From positions 2,227 through 9,863 of the forward strand of contig CALMOR010000155.1 in assembly GCA_937872165.1 (NCBI GenBank): DNA of 7,637 nucleotides. Direction: 5' to 3'. This stretch comes from an uncultured Burkholderiales bacterium (GTDB lineage: Bacteria; Pseudomonadota; Gammaproteobacteria; Burkholderiales; Burkholderiaceae_D). Position numbers and translations under genes: made by a program. Within the stretch, counting starts at the first letter, position 1. Each line of letters opens with the position of its first letter. Of this stretch, positions 6,534 to 7,637 are shown one piece after another. The notes under the pieces were generated by a model that was not told the origin of the DNA, searched no databases, and saw only the letters and a list, made by a program, of their open reading frames with translations.

Positions 6534-6552
6534 CGCGACGCCGCGCGTCGCG
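6534..6552 (-). other. Intercistronic hairpin (8-bp perfect stem)
   Basis: CGCGACGC (6534-6541) and GCGTCGCG (6545-6552) form a perfect 8-bp, nearly all-GC stem with a 3-nt loop, starting 9 nt after the hydroxyacyl-CoA dehydrogenase stop and ending just before the thiolase ribosome-binding site. No T-tract follows, so it is not a standard intrinsic terminator. It may stabilise or partition the operon transcript, or be a by-product of GC-rich sequence. Confidence 0.5.
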
Positions 6553-6561
6553 TCCTTCTGT

Positions 6562-7637
6562 TTAAGAAAAGGTCTTGCCGTCGGCCGCGAGCTTCGCGAG
6601 CAACGGAGCAGGCACCCAGGCCTTGCCCTGCCGCTCCGCGTTCGGACCCTTCGCGAACTTCTGCATCGTCGCGACGACCTTCGGCAGCCCGACCGTGTCC
6701 GCATAGCACATCGGTCCGCCGCGGAAGATCGGGAAGCCGTAGCCGGTGAGATACACCATGTCGATGTCGGATGCACGCTGCGCGATCTTCTCGTCGAGGA
6801 TCTGCGCGCCTTCGTTGACGAGCGCGAACACGAGCCGGTCGACGATCTCCTGGTCGCCGATCTTCCGGCGCTCGATGCCGAGGCGCTTCGACTCCTCGAC
6901 GATCATCGCGTTGACCTGTTCGTTCGGGATCGCGTTGCGGTTGCCCGGCTTGTAGTCGTACCAGCCGGCGCCGGTCTTCTGGCCGTGGCGGCCCATCTCG
7001 ACCAGCAGGTCGGCCGTCCTCGAATAGACCATGTCGGGCTTCTCGACGTAGCGGCGCTTGCGGATCGCGTAACCGATGTCGTTGCCGGCGAGGTCGCCCA
7101 TGCGGAACGGCCCCATCGCGAAGCCGAACTTCTCGACCGCCTTGTCGACCTGCTCGGGCAGCGCGCCCTCTTCGAGCAGGAAGCCGGCCTGCCGCGAGTA
7201 CTGCTCGATCATCCGGTTGCCGATGAAGCCGTCGCACACGCCCGACACGACGCCGGTCTTCTTCAGCTTCTTCGACAGGTCCATCGTCGTCGCGAGCACG
7301 TCCTTGCCGGTCTTCGCACCGCGCACGATCTCGAGCAGCTTCATCACGTTCGCGGGACTGAAGAAGTGCGTGCCGACGACGTCCTGCGGCCGCTTCGTGA
7401 AGTCGGCAATCCGGTCGACGTCGAGGGTCGAGGTGTTCGACGCGAGGATCGCACCGGGCTTCATGACCTCGTCGAGCTTCCGGAACACCGCTTCCTTGAC
7501 GCCCATCTCCTCGAACACCGCCTCGACGACGATGTCGGCGTCCGCGATGTCGGCGTAGTCGGTGGTGCCGCTGATCAGGCCGACGCGCTGGTCGAACTTG
7601 TCCTGGGTCAGCTTGCCCTTCTTCATCGTGTTCTCGT
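6562..7637 (-). CDS. 3-hydroxyacyl-CoA dehydrogenase, FadB/FadJ-type, C-terminal part
   Basis: The NAD-dependent (3S)-3-hydroxyacyl-CoA dehydrogenase portion of a fatty-acid oxidation multienzyme; the 5' end lies beyond the window and the frame is open to the edge. Counting from the Met codon at 7626 (probably internal, since Glu-Asn-Thr precede it as in the family's ENS/T-x-K-G-K-L-T motif): rest of the NAD-binding domain (about 1-130) with ILASNTSTLDVD (S66), catalytic H87 in GTHFFSPANVMKLLEI paired with E99, and N137 in FIGNRM. The first C-terminal 3HCDH domain follows (about 135-225), ending GQKTGAGWYDY, then a second degenerate 3HCDH domain (about 255-345) with TGYGFPIFRGGPM. Two C-terminal domains are characteristic of about 700-aa enzymes with an N-terminal enoyl-CoA hydratase domain, so I infer that domain lies just outside; the Rossmann GxGxxG is outside too. 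The stop is TAA at 6564-6562. The thiolase follows after 48 nt, as in fad operons. Confidence 0.93.
   Translation of the reverse strand, partial: ENTMKKGKLTQDKFDQRVGLISGTTDYADIADADIVVEAVFEEMGVKEAVFRKLDEVMKPGAILASNTSTLDVDRIADFTKRPQDVVGTHFFSPANVMKLLEIVRGAKTGKDVLATTMDLSKKLKKTGVVSGVCDGFIGNRMIEQYSRQAGFLLEEGALPEQVDKAVEKFGFAMGPFRMGDLAGNDIGYAIRKRRYVEKPDMVYSRTADLLVEMGRHGQKTGAGWYDYKPGNRNAIPNEQVNAMIVEESKRLGIERRKIGDQEIVDRLVFALVNEGAQILDEKIAQRASDIDMVYLTGYGFPIFRGGPMCYADTVGLPKVVATMQKFAKGPNAERQGKAWVPAPLLAKLAADGKTFS

Noticed and set aside
5240..7237. Minus-strand frame of 665 codons overlapping the thiolase and hydroxyacyl-CoA dehydrogenase genes
   Set aside because: The product is Arg/Gly/Asp-rich without any recognisable motif and lies out of frame over two well-supported enzymes.

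Overview
This is a high-GC window (roughly two-thirds G+C by eye), almost fully coding, with every intact gene on the minus strand. The EutB and thiolase sequences read like those of Betaproteobacteria (Burkholderia/Ralstonia-like EutB). I infer a betaproteobacterium or close relative, but cannot assign a genus. No rRNA, tRNA, CRISPR array or insertion sequence is visible.

Layout in transcription order (right to left): (1) 7637-6562, the C-terminal part of a FadB/FadJ-type 3-hydroxyacyl-CoA dehydrogenase whose 5' end lies outside the window; (2) 6513-5329, a thiolase; (3) 5243-3417, a large (608 aa) acyl-CoA dehydrogenase of the DmdC/long C-terminal-domain class; (4) 3388-3104, a small Dabb (A/B-barrel) protein; (5) 3072-2293, a short-chain dehydrogenase/reductase; (6) 2054-2296 on the PLUS strand, a truncated remnant of a threonine-aldolase/beta-eliminating-lyase gene; (7) 1990-587, eutB; (8) 590-1, eutC, cut by the left edge. 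Gaps between genes 1-5 are only 28-85 nt, which suggests one operon. eutB and eutC overlap by 4 nt (ATGA).

Functionally, genes 1-3 supply the core steps of a beta-oxidation cycle: acyl-CoA dehydrogenation, 3-hydroxyacyl-CoA oxidation (with enoyl-CoA hydration probably in the unseen N-terminal half of gene 1), and thiolytic release of acetyl-CoA. The SDR and Dabb protein ride in the same operon with unknown substrates. eutBC encode the two subunits of adenosylcobalamin-dependent ethanolamine ammonia-lyase, with no microcompartment genes in view.

The least ordinary part is the 302-bp gap between the SDR and eutB. It carries a plus-strand aldolase fragment lacking both ends, a scar showing that the beta-oxidation operon and eutBC were brought together over a destroyed gene. 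I do not see a convincing new multi-gene system here; most of the window is ordinary metabolism.
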